DNA from: Clostridia bacterium
GTDB taxonomy: Bacteria; Bacillota; Clostridia; Oscillospirales; CAG-272
Length of the DNA stretch: 35,427 bases
Reading direction: 5' to 3'
NCBI GenBank assembly: GCA_017456625.1
Contig: JAFTJB010000067.1
Location: 1-35,427 of the forward strand
The notes under the pieces were generated by a model. That model did no database searches and was not told the origin of the DNA. It worked only from the letters and a program-made list of their open reading frames with translations. A program made the position numbers and the translations under genes. Below, in pieces: positions 24,223 through 32,053 of this stretch; position 1 is the first letter of the stretch; each line of letters opens with the position of its first letter.

Positions 24223-24831
24223 TCACAACTCTCTCAGATAGCTCTCCGGGCGGTGCGCATCGACGGCATTGTAGGTGCCGCTTTTGCCGACCGTAATGAG
24301 ATTTCCAACGTGGCAGTATCCGAGAATGCGGGGTGGGAGATGTGTGACGAGATCATCGAGATTGCGGACGACATAAAAGCGCTCCCATCTTTGCGCGACC
24401 GCGATCGGGACGCTGCCGTACAGCACGCGCGGACAGCCAAATCCGATCCCCGTCAGTGTGTCCCGCAGATCGGGGCGGTTGTAATAGACGAATTCGTGAC
24501 AAAGCAGTGCCAATGCGGCGCCGTGGCTGTATCCGACGATCAGAATACGACTGACGGTTGGGTCGGCGAGGAGGGACGCGAGATGCGGCTTCACACTTCT
24601 CCAGCATTGAAGAAATCCCGCGTGACATTCCCACGGAGGCTCCATCTCACTGTACGGAGCGGCGTGAAAATTCAGGTTGTGGAGCCAATCGGAGGTGCCG
24701 TTGCTCGGCTCAAAATAGATGCGCAGCTCGTTGCCGCGTCGCGCAAAGTCCCAGCTGACCTGATCGACGGTGTTCTTGTAACGGCGCGAGATACATTCTC
24801 GAAACAGCTTTTTCAAAATGTCCTGCTTCAC
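24223..24831 (-). CDS. Lipase class 3-like alpha/beta hydrolase
   Basis: This 202-residue protein has the lipase-3 core. The nucleophile elbow is GYSHG (S102). A plausible triad is completed by D160 in RNLDDLVTHLPP and H193 in DAHRPESY (H174 in GYCHVG is the alternative). The N-terminal part includes FEPSNGTSDWLHNLNF, typical of the lid-side strands. There is no signal peptide, so it should be cytosolic, which is unusual for a true lipase and fits a phospholipid- or small-ester-processing hydrolase. Translation starts at a GTG with GGGAG 7 bp upstream. It is alone, convergent to the glycan cluster and divergent from the nuclease operon. Confidence 0.85.
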   Translation of the reverse strand: MKQDILKKLFRECISRRYKNTVDQVSWDFARRGNELRIYFEPSNGTSDWLHNLNFHAAPYSEMEPPWECHAGFLQCWRSVKPHLASLLADPTVSRILIVGYSHGAALALLCHEFVYYNRPDLRDTLTGIGFGCPRVLYGSVPIAVAQRWERFYVVRNLDDLVTHLPPRILGYCHVGNLITVGKSGTYNAVDAHRPESYLREL

Positions 24832-24926
24832 GGTCTTCTCCCTTCAAAAAATTCATTCTCACGACAGTATATGCGCTATTTTTGATCCTGCGCGGAGAGT
24901 TTTTTTACGAAGTGGGGAAAATGCTC

Positions 24927-24955
24927 TTGCCAAGCGCAAAAAAATATGTTATACT
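24927..24955 (+). promoter_or_regulatory. Promoter of the YhaO/YhaN-like operon
   Basis: TTGCCA (24927-24932) and TATACT (24950-24955) are separated by 17 bp, 39 bp before the ATG at 24994. Confidence 0.78.
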
Positions 24956-24993
24956 AATATAGAATGTACTGATTTTTGGTTGGAGGAGAGAGA

Positions 24994-26064
24994 ATGAAGC
25001 TAATCCACTGTGCAGATTTGCACCTGGATTCCCCGATGGAGTCCAATCTGTCAAGCGAGCAGGCGAGGGAACGGAAAAACGAGATCCTCGGTACCTTTGC
25101 GCGCCTGGTACGGTTGGCAAACGAGAGCCGCGTGGCGGCGATCCTGATCTCGGGTGATCTGTTTGACAGTAAGCATATTACCAAGCGGACCGAGCGGTAC
25201 GTGCTTGATCTCATCCGCAAATATCCCGACCTTTGCTTCTTTTATCTCGCGGGCAATCACGACAGCGGAAGCGCGCTGTCCGAGCTGGATGAGGAGCAAC
25301 GCCCGAGCAATTTGTATCTGTTCGGGGAGGAATGGCAATCCTACGATTTCGGAGACGTGGTGATCACGGGTAGTGAGAACCCCGATCCCGATCGCCTGGA
25401 GCTTGCTCCCGATGCGCTCAATATCGTGATGCTTCACGGTCAGGAGACGGGAGAGAGAGGTGTGGATAAACGCGACGTGATCCGTTTCTCCAAGCTGAAG
25501 AATAAAAACATTGATTATCTCGCGCTCGGACATTTGCATACCTACCGTACGGCACAGCTTGATGACAGATGTATTGCAACCTATAGCGGATGCCTTGAGG
25601 GACGCGGCTTTGACGAGTGCGGACAAAAGGGATTTGTCTTGCTTGAGATCGAGGCAGGGCGGATCGAGCATCGCTTCATTCCCATCGCGAGAAGAGAATT
25701 ACATACCGTTACCTGTGACGTCACGGGGGTTACGGGCAGAATGGAATTGGAGGAGCGTGTCAGAGCGGCGATCGAGTCGGTTCCCGCATCGAGCCTGGTC
25801 AAGCTCATCCTCACGGGCGAGTGTCCCGCCGAGCAGAGCAAGGATATCGATTATCTCCTGTCTATCCTTTCCGAGAAGTTTTATTTTGCGAAGATCTACG
25901 ATGAGACGAGATTGCTCATCCGTCCCGAGGATTACCGAAACGATATCTCCCTTAAGGGCGAGTTTGTCCGCCGCGTGCTAGCGTCGGATCTGGACGAGCA
26001 CGAAAAGGAGTGCGTGTTGGCGTGCGGTTTGCGCGCACTCTGCGGAGAGGAGGTAGAGGTATGA
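24994..26064 (+). CDS. Mre11/SbcD-family DNA repair nuclease (YhaO-like)
   Basis: This 356-residue calcineurin-like phosphoesterase has all metal-binding motifs of the Mre11/SbcD group: DLHLDSP (8-14), SGDLFD (53-58), GNHD (87-90), HGQETG (148-153) and GHLHTYR (179-185). After about residue 215 is a capping domain of the YhaO type. The family cuts or processes DNA ends together with a Rad50-like ATPase. GGAGGAG lies just before the ATG at 24994, chosen over an upstream non-ATG codon. Its stop overlaps the start of the ATPase gene (ATGA), so the two are translationally coupled and probably form one complex. Confidence 0.9.
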   Translation: MKLIHCADLHLDSPMESNLSSEQARERKNEILGTFARLVRLANESRVAAILISGDLFDSKHITKRTERYVLDLIRKYPDLCFFYLAGNHDSGSALSELDEEQRPSNLYLFGEEWQSYDFGDVVITGSENPDPDRLELAPDALNIVMLHGQETGERGVDKRDVIRFSKLKNKNIDYLALGHLHTYRTAQLDDRCIATYSGCLEGRGFDECGQKGFVLLEIEAGRIEHRFIPIARRELHTVTCDVTGVTGRMELEERVRAAIESVPASSLVKLILTGECPAEQSKDIDYLLSILSEKFYFAKIYDETRLLIRPEDYRNDISLKGEFVRRVLASDLDEHEKECVLACGLRALCGEEVEV

Positions 26065-28673
26065 GACTGATCGGTTTGGAGGTAGAGAATTTCGGCGTTT
26101 TGCAGAACTATAAGCTGGATCTTGACGAGGGGCTCAACGTCCTCTATGAGAAAAACGGCTGGGGCAAGAGCACGCTGGCGGTCTTTATCAAGGTAATGCT
26201 CTACGGTCTCCCGGCGAGCACCAAGAGACAGCTCGACGAAAACGAACGAAAAAAATACACGCCGTGGCAGGGCGGTGCGTTTGGCGGAAGCTTGGAATTT
26301 GAGTGTGCGCGCGGACGGTTCCGCGTGGAGCGCTTCTTTGGTGCAAAGGCGGCGCAGGATACCTTCGCACTCTACGATCTTTCCACCAACAAGCCCTCCG
26401 ATGCCTTCTCCGAAAATCTCGGCGTAGAGCTGTTTGGCATCGATGCGGACAGCTTTGAGCGCAGTGCGTATCTTTCCCAGCGTGCGGGCTTTGAAAAGAG
26501 CGATAGCACGAGCATTCGCGCAAAGCTTGGCGACCTGCTTGAGGACGTCAACGATATGGGAAACTACGACGTTGCGTGCGAGACTCTGGAAAAGCGCCGT
26601 AGGTTCTATCAGATGACGGGTAATCGCGGCGCGATCGCGGAGGAGAAAAAGAAGATCCTGGATCTGCGTGCGGAGCTTGAGCAATTGGCTCAGGTCGAGG
26701 CGCAGGCGAGATTAAAAAAAGAAGAGCGGCGTGTGTGCGCCGTACAGCTTGTAGCGGCAGAGGAGGAGGCATCGGTCCTTTCCAAGCGCCGTGAGGCATT
26801 GATGCGTGCAAGAGAGCGGGCAACGCTGCTCGAGGAAAAGGATCGCAGGCTCGCGGAGCTTGCGGATCTGGAAGCGCGCAAAAAGAAAAACGAAGAGGTC
26901 TTTTGCGGCTTTATTCCCTCCGAGGAGGAGCTGAACGCGGCAAAGGATATGCTGGATCAGGTACGTGAGGCAAACGCCGCGCTTCGTACCATTCCCGCGG
27001 AGTCTCCCGATGCGGAGGAATTGGAGGTGCTTGGCGAGCTGTTTGCAAATGGTGTGCCTACCGAGGAGGCGCTTGAGCGTGAGGAGGCGCGTTGCAATCA
27101 GCTTCATCGCTTGCGCGAGACACAGAAACGATTGGAGAGCGAGCTTGCAGCCGTAGCGCCCACGCAAAGGTTTACGGCGGGTGTACCGAGCCCTGAGGAT
27201 TTTGAATCCATGTTTACGTCACTCGATCGCGCAAAGCAGATCCAATCCAAGATCGAGCAGACACAGATGCAGGCGGACAATACGCGCCTTGACGTTTCCA
27301 AGAGGCGCCGTGAGCGCATGATCGTGTCGGGTGCCGTTTTGGGGTTGGGTGTGATTTTGGCGGCTTTGTCCTTCCTTTTGGAGGGGATGCTCTTCCTGTC
27401 ACTGTTGATTGGAGGCGGAGCTGTTGCGGCGGTCGGTGCGATCCTGCTTGCGGTATTTTCTCGCAAGGACGAGGAGCAACGCGCGACCGAACGTGTACAG
27501 AGCACGATCGAAGCTTACAAAAAGGAAAGACGGCAGGAGCTTGCTCGCGTGGAGCAGTTCCTTATAAGCTGTAAGACCGCGCCGGACGGAGATCTTTACC
27601 GTGTGCTCTCCGAGCTCGCGGCTGCGGCGGTGCAGGCGAGAGAAAACGTACACCGTCGCCGTCGGATCGGCGAGCAGCTGCGTGAATGCGGACGGGATGC
27701 GGAGCAGGTCGCGGGAGCGATCGGTGCCTTTGTGTCAAGATATGATTCCGACGCGCAGGAGCTTGAGTATTCACGCGTGCTTGCGGCATTGAGACGTGAC
27801 GCGGAGAGATACGCGCTTTTGTACCGTGAAAATCAGAAGCGCATCGCGCAACGGAAGCATTTGCAGGAGCGCCAGGAGGCATTGCAGGCAAATCTGCGTC
27901 CCTTCCTTAAGCGCTATGATACCACGAACAGTCGCCGAGCGGGCGAGATCGTTTCGTCAGTCTCGGATTCCTTTGTGACCTACCGCGCACTGTGCGAGGA
28001 ATACAAGAAAAAGGATCATGCATTGCGTGCCTTCATTGCGGAAAAGGCGCTTGATAAGCCGCTCCCCGACGAGGAGGTGCCCGCGCATGACGAGCTGATC
28101 GCCGCGGAGCGAGCACTTCAAAGGAGGCAGAACGATGCAAGAGAGCTGCACGCGCGTTTGGGCGCGGAGCTTGAACGGCTTTCCATTGAGCTGGATCGCA
28201 TTCCCGAGGCGGAGGCAGAGCTGCGGTCGGCAGAGGAGCGCTTGGCAACCTACAATGCAAACTTCAAGGTCGTCACCGCAACGCAAAATATGCTGGCGGA
28301 GGCAAAGGAGGCGCTTTCCACGCGCTACCTTGGCGGTATGCAGGAAAGCTTTTTGCACTATCTTTCCGAATTGACCGAGGGGGAGGTTCCCGAGGCAGTT
28401 ATTGACAGCTCCTTTGCCGTGCGTACGCGCGCGATGGGGCAGAGCCGCGAGATGGAGAGCTTCAGCCGAGGCAACCAGGATGCCGTGCGCTTCTGCGTGC
28501 GACTTTCCTTGACCGAGGAGCTTCACCGCGACGGAGAAAAGCCCTTCCTTTTGCTCGACGATCCCTTCGTCAATCTTGATGAGGAGCATCTCCGTGCAAC
28601 ACACAAGCTGCTCGAGCGCTTGTCACAGCGCTATCAGATCATTCACATGATCTGTCACGAGGGCAGAAAATAA
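26061..28673 (+). CDS. Rad50/SbcC-like AAA ATPase (YhaN-like) with membrane hairpin
   Basis: This 870-residue SMC-like ATPase has Walker A YEKNGWGKST (29-38) at the N-terminus. Long charged coiled-coil arms cover about 170-410 and 470-760. The ABC signature SFSRGNQDAVRF lies near 800, and Walker B FLLLDDPFVNLD near 830. In the middle, about residues 420-465, are two hydrophobic spans (VSGAVLGLGVILAAL and FLSLLIGGGAVAAVGAILLAV) where SbcC/Rad50 would carry a zinc hook; no CxxC is seen there. This matches the YhaN family and suggests that the coiled-coil tip is anchored in the membrane. It starts inside the YhaO stop codon. Confidence 0.9.
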   Translation: MRLIGLEVENFGVLQNYKLDLDEGLNVLYEKNGWGKSTLAVFIKVMLYGLPASTKRQLDENERKKYTPWQGGAFGGSLEFECARGRFRVERFFGAKAAQDTFALYDLSTNKPSDAFSENLGVELFGIDADSFERSAYLSQRAGFEKSDSTSIRAKLGDLLEDVNDMGNYDVACETLEKRRRFYQMTGNRGAIAEEKKKILDLRAELEQLAQVEAQARLKKEERRVCAVQLVAAEEEASVLSKRREALMRARERATLLEEKDRRLAELADLEARKKKNEEVFCGFIPSEEELNAAKDMLDQVREANAALRTIPAESPDAEELEVLGELFANGVPTEEALEREEARCNQLHRLRETQKRLESELAAVAPTQRFTAGVPSPEDFESMFTSLDRAKQIQSKIEQTQMQADNTRLDVSKRRRERMIVSGAVLGLGVILAALSFLLEGMLFLSLLIGGGAVAAVGAILLAVFSRKDEEQRATERVQSTIEAYKKERRQELARVEQFLISCKTAPDGDLYRVLSELAAAAVQARENVHRRRRIGEQLRECGRDAEQVAGAIGAFVSRYDSDAQELEYSRVLAALRRDAERYALLYRENQKRIAQRKHLQERQEALQANLRPFLKRYDTTNSRRAGEIVSSVSDSFVTYRALCEEYKKKDHALRAFIAEKALDKPLPDEEVPAHDELIAAERALQRRQNDARELHARLGAELERLSIELDRIPEAEAELRSAEERLATYNANFKVVTATQNMLAEAKEALSTRYLGGMQESFLHYLSELTEGEVPEAVIDSSFAVRTRAMGQSREMESFSRGNQDAVRFCVRLSLTEELHRDGEKPFLLLDDPFVNLDEEHLRATHKLLERLSQRYQIIHMICHEGRK

Positions 28674-28727
28674 AGCGAGATCACCCATTTTCAATAAAAT
28701 TTGACAATCACAAAAATGGAGGCTTTT

Positions 28728-29522
28728 ATGAAAACACATAACAGAATTGCTCGTTTGCTCGCATTGGTTGCGCTGCTTTGCTGTGCGGCGCTGACACTCT
28801 CCTCCTGCTCGGTGCTTTTGTCGGGCGGCGTTGTAGAGGTCATCGGTGAGATGAAGACCTACGAGGTCGAGGAAGTGGTCAACCGCGTGGAGATTGCTTT
28901 GGACGGTGCGGATCTTGAGATCCGTGTCGGTGACAAGTTTGAGGTAGAGAGCAACCACCGTTACCTCGACGTGTATGAGCGCGCGGGACAGCTTATCATT
29001 TCCGAGAAGACGCGCGTGATTCCTTCCTACACGGGCTTTGCAAAGGTCATTTTGTACGTTCCCGAGAACGTAGAGCTGGATAACTTCAGAATCGAAGCGG
29101 GTGCGGGCAAGGTATTGGCAGAGCAGATCAGCACCAAGAAGCTGCAGATGACGCTCGGTGCGGGATCGGTTGAAATTGACAAGCTGCTTGTCAGTGAGAG
29201 CGCTACCGTTTCGGGTGGTGCGGGAATGCTTGCGATCTATGACGGCTCGATCAAGGGTCTCCAACTCGAGATGGGTGTCGGTGCTCTCGGCCTTGCGGCG
29301 CGTCTGCAGGGTGAAAATCTGCTCACACTCGGTGTTGGCAACGCAAACGTGATCCTTGACGGCACGGCGGCTGACTACTCGATCGCGTATACGCAGGGGC
29401 TTGGCACGGCAACGCTTGACGGTGAGGAAATGGTAGACGGCGAGATCTACGGTAAGGGCGAAACCGACGTGTACTTTGTTGGCGGAGTCGGAACGCTGAC
29501 CGTGGCATTTGAGGAATCGTGA
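28728..29522 (+). CDS. DUF4097-like beta-repeat lipoprotein
   Basis: This 264-residue protein has a lipoprotein signal (about 1-25, lipobox LSSC), so it should be anchored outside the membrane. The mature part is a ladder of short beta-strand repeats, each about 20 residues. They alternate hydrophobic residues with Gly/Ala turns (IEAGAGKVLAEQI, LGAGSVEIDKLL, VSGGAGMLAIYD), as in DUF4097 proteins thought to form a beta-helix or stacked-strand fold. Family function is unknown. AATGGAGG precedes the ATG at 28728; an ATG 12 bp upstream in frame is less well placed. It lies 54 bp after the ATPase gene, possibly read through from it. Confidence 0.82.
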   Translation: MKTHNRIARLLALVALLCCAALTLSSCSVLLSGGVVEVIGEMKTYEVEEVVNRVEIALDGADLEIRVGDKFEVESNHRYLDVYERAGQLIISEKTRVIPSYTGFAKVILYVPENVELDNFRIEAGAGKVLAEQISTKKLQMTLGAGSVEIDKLLVSESATVSGGAGMLAIYDGSIKGLQLEMGVGALGLAARLQGENLLTLGVGNANVILDGTAADYSIAYTQGLGTATLDGEEMVDGEIYGKGETDVYFVGGVGTLTVAFEES

Positions 29523-29531
29523 AAAAAGCAC

Positions 29532-29575
29532 GCCCCGTTCGTGATCCGTAATTTCTTGCGGGTGATGAGCGGGGC
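29532..29575 (+). terminator. Imperfect hairpin after the beta-repeat lipoprotein
   Basis: GCCCCG and CGGGGC ends close an imperfect long stem with several mismatches. Only a short T-poor tail follows (TGTCTT). This is a weak terminator at best, so hemW may be partly co-transcribed. Confidence 0.5.
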
Positions 29576-29605
29576 TGTCTTAAATTGATCGGACGGAGAC
29601 GAGAA

Positions 29606-30736
29606 ATGAAAACATTGGGATTGTATATCCATCTTCCGTTTTGCAAAAGCAAGTGCCTGTACTGTGATTTTTGCTCCTTTCCACATCCAAGATTGGAGGT
29701 AATGGAGAAATACACCGCGCGTATCTGCGAGGAACTTGCCATTTGGTCGGAGCGCGCGAGGGATTACACGGTGGATACGGTCTATTTCGGTGGCGGAACG
29801 CCTACGGTGATGGGAGGGGATCGTCTCTCCCGTATGCTTGAGACGGTGACGAGGCATTACACGGTTGCGCGTGATGCCGAGATCACGGTGGAGTGTAACC
29901 CGCGTACGGGGAACTTCGCGGAATTTAAGACCTTGCGCCGCGCGGGCTTTAATCGCGTCAGCGTGGGCTTGCAGAGCACGCATCCAAATGAATTGAAGCG
30001 TCTCGGTCGAGGGCATAGCTTTGACGATTTTTGTGCGACCTACGATTCGCTTTGTTGTGCCGGCTTTGAGAATATCAGCGTGGATGTGATGTCGGGGATT
30101 CCCGAGCAGACGGTGGAGAGTTATATGCAAACGCTTGCGCGCGTGTGTGATCTGTCTCCGCAGCATATTTCGGCGTACGGGCTGATCGTGGAGGAGGGCA
30201 CGCCGTTCGCGATCTTGGAATCGCGCGGACAGCTTATACTGCCGGACGAGGAAGAGGCTCGGCAGATGTATATGGACGGAGCGGCTTATCTGGAGAATCG
30301 CGGCTTTGGACAGTATGAGATCAGCAATTTTGCGAAAGCGGGGTATGAATCCCGCCATAACGTGAAATACTGGAATTGTGAGGAGTATATCGGCTTTGGC
30401 GTGGCGGCGTATTCGGATTTTTGCGGTGCGCGATTTGGCAATTCCCGTGATCTTGATGCATATATTAAGGGTGAGAGCATCGAATGCGAACGAGATGCGA
30501 TCTCGGAAGCGGAGCGGCAGAATGAATACGTCATGCTGCGGATGCGCCTGTGTGAGGGGATTTCCCAAACAGCGTTTGCAAAGCGCTTTGGAGCGGCTGC
30601 CTTTATGCCGTTTGAGAAAAAGCTTGCAACATACGAGTCGAGCGGATTGGTTTGTCGTCGCGGCGACGGTCTGGCTTTTACAAGAGAGGGGATGTACGTC
30701 AGCAACGCCATCCTTTCGGATGTGCTTGATTTTTGA
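29606..30736 (+). CDS. hemW: Radical SAM haem chaperone HemW (HemN-like)
   Basis: This 376-residue radical SAM protein binds a 4Fe-4S cluster through C13, C17 and C20 (CKSKCLYCDF, with an extra C23). It also has GGGTPT (about 67-72), the ECNPRT motif, RVSVGLQST, SVDVMSGIPEQT and YEISNFAKAG. HemW inserts haem into proteins. The older annotation as oxygen-independent coproporphyrinogen oxidase is unlikely, because the typical HemN N-terminal residues are absent. The ATG at 29606 follows GACGGAGA. Length is normal for HemW, and nothing appears damaged. Confidence 0.93.
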   Translation: MKTLGLYIHLPFCKSKCLYCDFCSFPHPRLEVMEKYTARICEELAIWSERARDYTVDTVYFGGGTPTVMGGDRLSRMLETVTRHYTVARDAEITVECNPRTGNFAEFKTLRRAGFNRVSVGLQSTHPNELKRLGRGHSFDDFCATYDSLCCAGFENISVDVMSGIPEQTVESYMQTLARVCDLSPQHISAYGLIVEEGTPFAILESRGQLILPDEEEARQMYMDGAAYLENRGFGQYEISNFAKAGYESRHNVKYWNCEEYIGFGVAAYSDFCGARFGNSRDLDAYIKGESIECERDAISEAERQNEYVMLRMRLCEGISQTAFAKRFGAAAFMPFEKKLATYESSGLVCRRGDGLAFTREGMYVSNAILSDVLDF

Positions 30737-30755
30737 CGTAGCGAGGAAAAAACTC

Positions 30756-30784
30756 TTGACAATTTCCGCGTTATCGTGTAAAAT
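30756..30784 (+). promoter_or_regulatory. Promoter of the DUF1292 gene
   Basis: TTGACA (30756-30761) and TAAAAT (30779-30784) are separated by 17 bp, 40 bp before the ATG at 30824. Confidence 0.82.
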
Positions 30785-30823
30785 AGAGACAGAAAGATTT
30801 TTACCTGCAAGGAGTATAAAAAA

Positions 30824-31129
30824 ATGGAAGAAAGCAGAGAGTTTTACACGCTGACCGATGAGGACGGCAACGAGATCGAGTTTGAGCTGATCGGCTCGGC
30901 AGAGATCAAGGGCGTTGAATATTTTGCAATGATCCCCGCAGATGCGGCTGATAAGGCGCAGAATGACGGCGGATTTTGCGAGTACGTCATTCTCAAGAAG
31001 ACGAAGGATGAGGATGGAGAGGATATGTTTGTTTCGGTCGATGACGACGATGAGTTTGACGACGTAGCGGACGTATTCGACGATATGTTCTCCGAGGAGA
31101 TCGACTACGATTCCTCTGCGAAGAACTGA
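30824..31129 (+). CDS. DUF1292 family protein
   Basis: This 101-residue acidic protein matches DUF1292 (YrzB-like). The first 60 residues carry the FYTLTDEDGNEIEFELIG pattern, then EYFAMIPA and YVILKK. The last 40 residues are almost only Asp, Glu and aliphatic residues and probably disordered. Function is unknown. It has its own promoter and AAGGAG site, and the structured RNA follows immediately. Confidence 0.9.
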   Translation: MEESREFYTLTDEDGNEIEFELIGSAEIKGVEYFAMIPADAADKAQNDGGFCEYVILKKTKDEDGEDMFVSVDDDDEFDDVADVFDDMFSEEIDYDSSAKN

Positions 31130-31143
31130 TCTGTTTGAAATTA

Positions 31144-31350
31144 TCCTGCTTAGTGCGTGATAATCGGTGATAATGAACCCACAATTGATTAAAGGAGTCT
31201 GAATGACTGCGGTGGTTTGCAGACCTCCCATGTGCGTGTATCGATTGACTTGTCTCGACCGCCCATGGACGTTGGGAGCAGTAAAGCCGCGACGAGGACA
31301 CCGCCCTGGCATACAGGGTTCTACTTTCCCGATTACACGGCTCGGCGGGG
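31144..31350 (+). ncRNA. ssrS: Candidate 6S RNA (SsrS)
   Basis: This 207-nt non-coding stretch folds as one long rod. The 5' part (CCTGC near 31145, then GTGATAATCGG at 31157-31167) pairs with the 3' part (CCGATTACAC at 31329-31338, then GCGGGG), with one bulge. Further in, GAACCC pairs with GGGTTC across an internal loop. A small CCCTG-N5-CAGGG hairpin sits on the 3' strand of the central bulge, as in 6S RNA, and CTCCCA/TGGGAG pairs near the tip. 6S RNA mimics an open promoter to trap sigma-70-type polymerase. The call rests on shape. The 5' end is uncertain, and no clear promoter is seen apart from TTGAAA at 31135. Confidence 0.6.
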
Positions 31351-31356
31351 GTAAAT

Positions 31357-31399
31357 AAAAAAGAGCGCCCTGCGACACAAGTCGCAGGCGCTCTTTTTT
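31357..31399 (+). terminator. Bidirectional terminator between the 6S-like RNA and the regulator gene
   Basis: A 13- to 14-bp stem (31363-31376 with 31381-31393, with one unpaired base on the left arm) is flanked by AAAAAA and TTTTTT. It can stop the RNA on the plus strand and the regulator operon on the minus strand. Confidence 0.92.
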
Positions 31400-31407
31400 G
31401 TGTGCAA

Positions 31408-32052
31408 TCAGACGATCCCATCCCGCAGGCGGTAGCCGTCTCGGGTGTGGATGATGAGTGGACGAGGATCGATGCGCAATGCCTTTTGGTTGATGCGGTG
31501 CAATTGTACGCTGACGTTGGAGATGGAGCGGCTCCTGCCAAAATAGCAAAGCGAGAGCAGATCATCTGCGGTGGTCGCTTGTGGGGAGCGGTAGAAGATG
31601 CAGTAGAGTAGGCAGAGCTCGGTCGGAGTCAGCGAGAGGGGATAGCCGAGATAGTGTACCTCGCGGGTATCAAAATTCAACGTGAGCGCAAAGGTCGAGA
31701 GGCTTTTGGCGCTCCAGCCGCATAGTGATACGTAAAAATCCTCAACGCGCGCTGCGATCGTGTCGGGGGCATCCTCTGCTCTGATCAAAAGGTCACAGGC
31801 AAGATTTGGCACACAGTCGGGAGAGACAAGGGCGGCGATCGGCATGGTAGGGTAGCGGAGTCGCAGATCACGACAAAGTGCTTCCCCTGCGGAGAGGTTG
31901 GGGATACAATCAATTACCACGCCGCCTGTGTCCTTCTTCTCGCAAAGAAAGCGAGCGGTTTCAAAGGAAGCGCGAAACAGAAGGATGCCGCGCGAGAAAA
32001 GATGCTTGCAAACCGCATTTCCGTGCGGTCGGTCTGAAACGTAGAGTAGCAT
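31408..32052 (-). CDS. Orphan OmpR-type winged-helix regulator with degenerate receiver
   Basis: This 214-residue protein has a receiver-like N-terminus (about 1-115) and a winged-helix DNA-binding end (about 125-210). The latter shows LTPTELCLLYCIFYRSP, SNVSVQLHRINQKA and the wing TRDGYRLRDG. In the receiver part the first acidic pair is reduced to SD in LLYVSDRP, a VID aspartate fits the phosphorylation position near 48, and the usual LTA-K block reads AALVSP without the lysine. Normal phosphotransfer is doubtful. No histidine kinase is adjacent. The start lies 1 bp past the cyclophilin gene stop, and its AAGGAGGT site is made of the last cyclophilin codons, so translation is coupled. Confidence 0.82.
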   Translation of the reverse strand: MLLYVSDRPHGNAVCKHLFSRGILLFRASFETARFLCEKKDTGGVVIDCIPNLSAGEALCRDLRLRYPTMPIAALVSPDCVPNLACDLLIRAEDAPDTIAARVEDFYVSLCGWSAKSLSTFALTLNFDTREVHYLGYPLSLTPTELCLLYCIFYRSPQATTADDLLSLCYFGRSRSISNVSVQLHRINQKALRIDPRPLIIHTRDGYRLRDGIV

Positions 32053-32053
32053 A

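Noticed and set aside
24994..28673. The nuclease-ATPase pair as a possible anti-phage system
   Set aside because: The motifs and the membrane hairpin match the widespread chromosomal YhaO/YhaN family, and no other defence gene is adjacent. A housekeeping DNA role is simpler.
28701..28706. TTGACA just upstream of the beta-repeat lipoprotein as a -35 box
   Set aside because: It is only 22 bp from the start codon, so no -10 box and leader could fit.
29606..30736. Calling the radical SAM protein an oxygen-independent coproporphyrinogen oxidase (HemN)
   Set aside because: Its size and N-terminal CKSKCLYCDF layout fit HemW, and no other haem-synthesis gene is nearby.
29447..31549. A 700-codon open frame on the minus strand opposite hemW, DUF1292 and the RNA
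   Set aside because: It has no ribosome-binding site or family signature and exists because GC-rich coding DNA leaves few antisense stops. HemW on the other strand has all family motifs.
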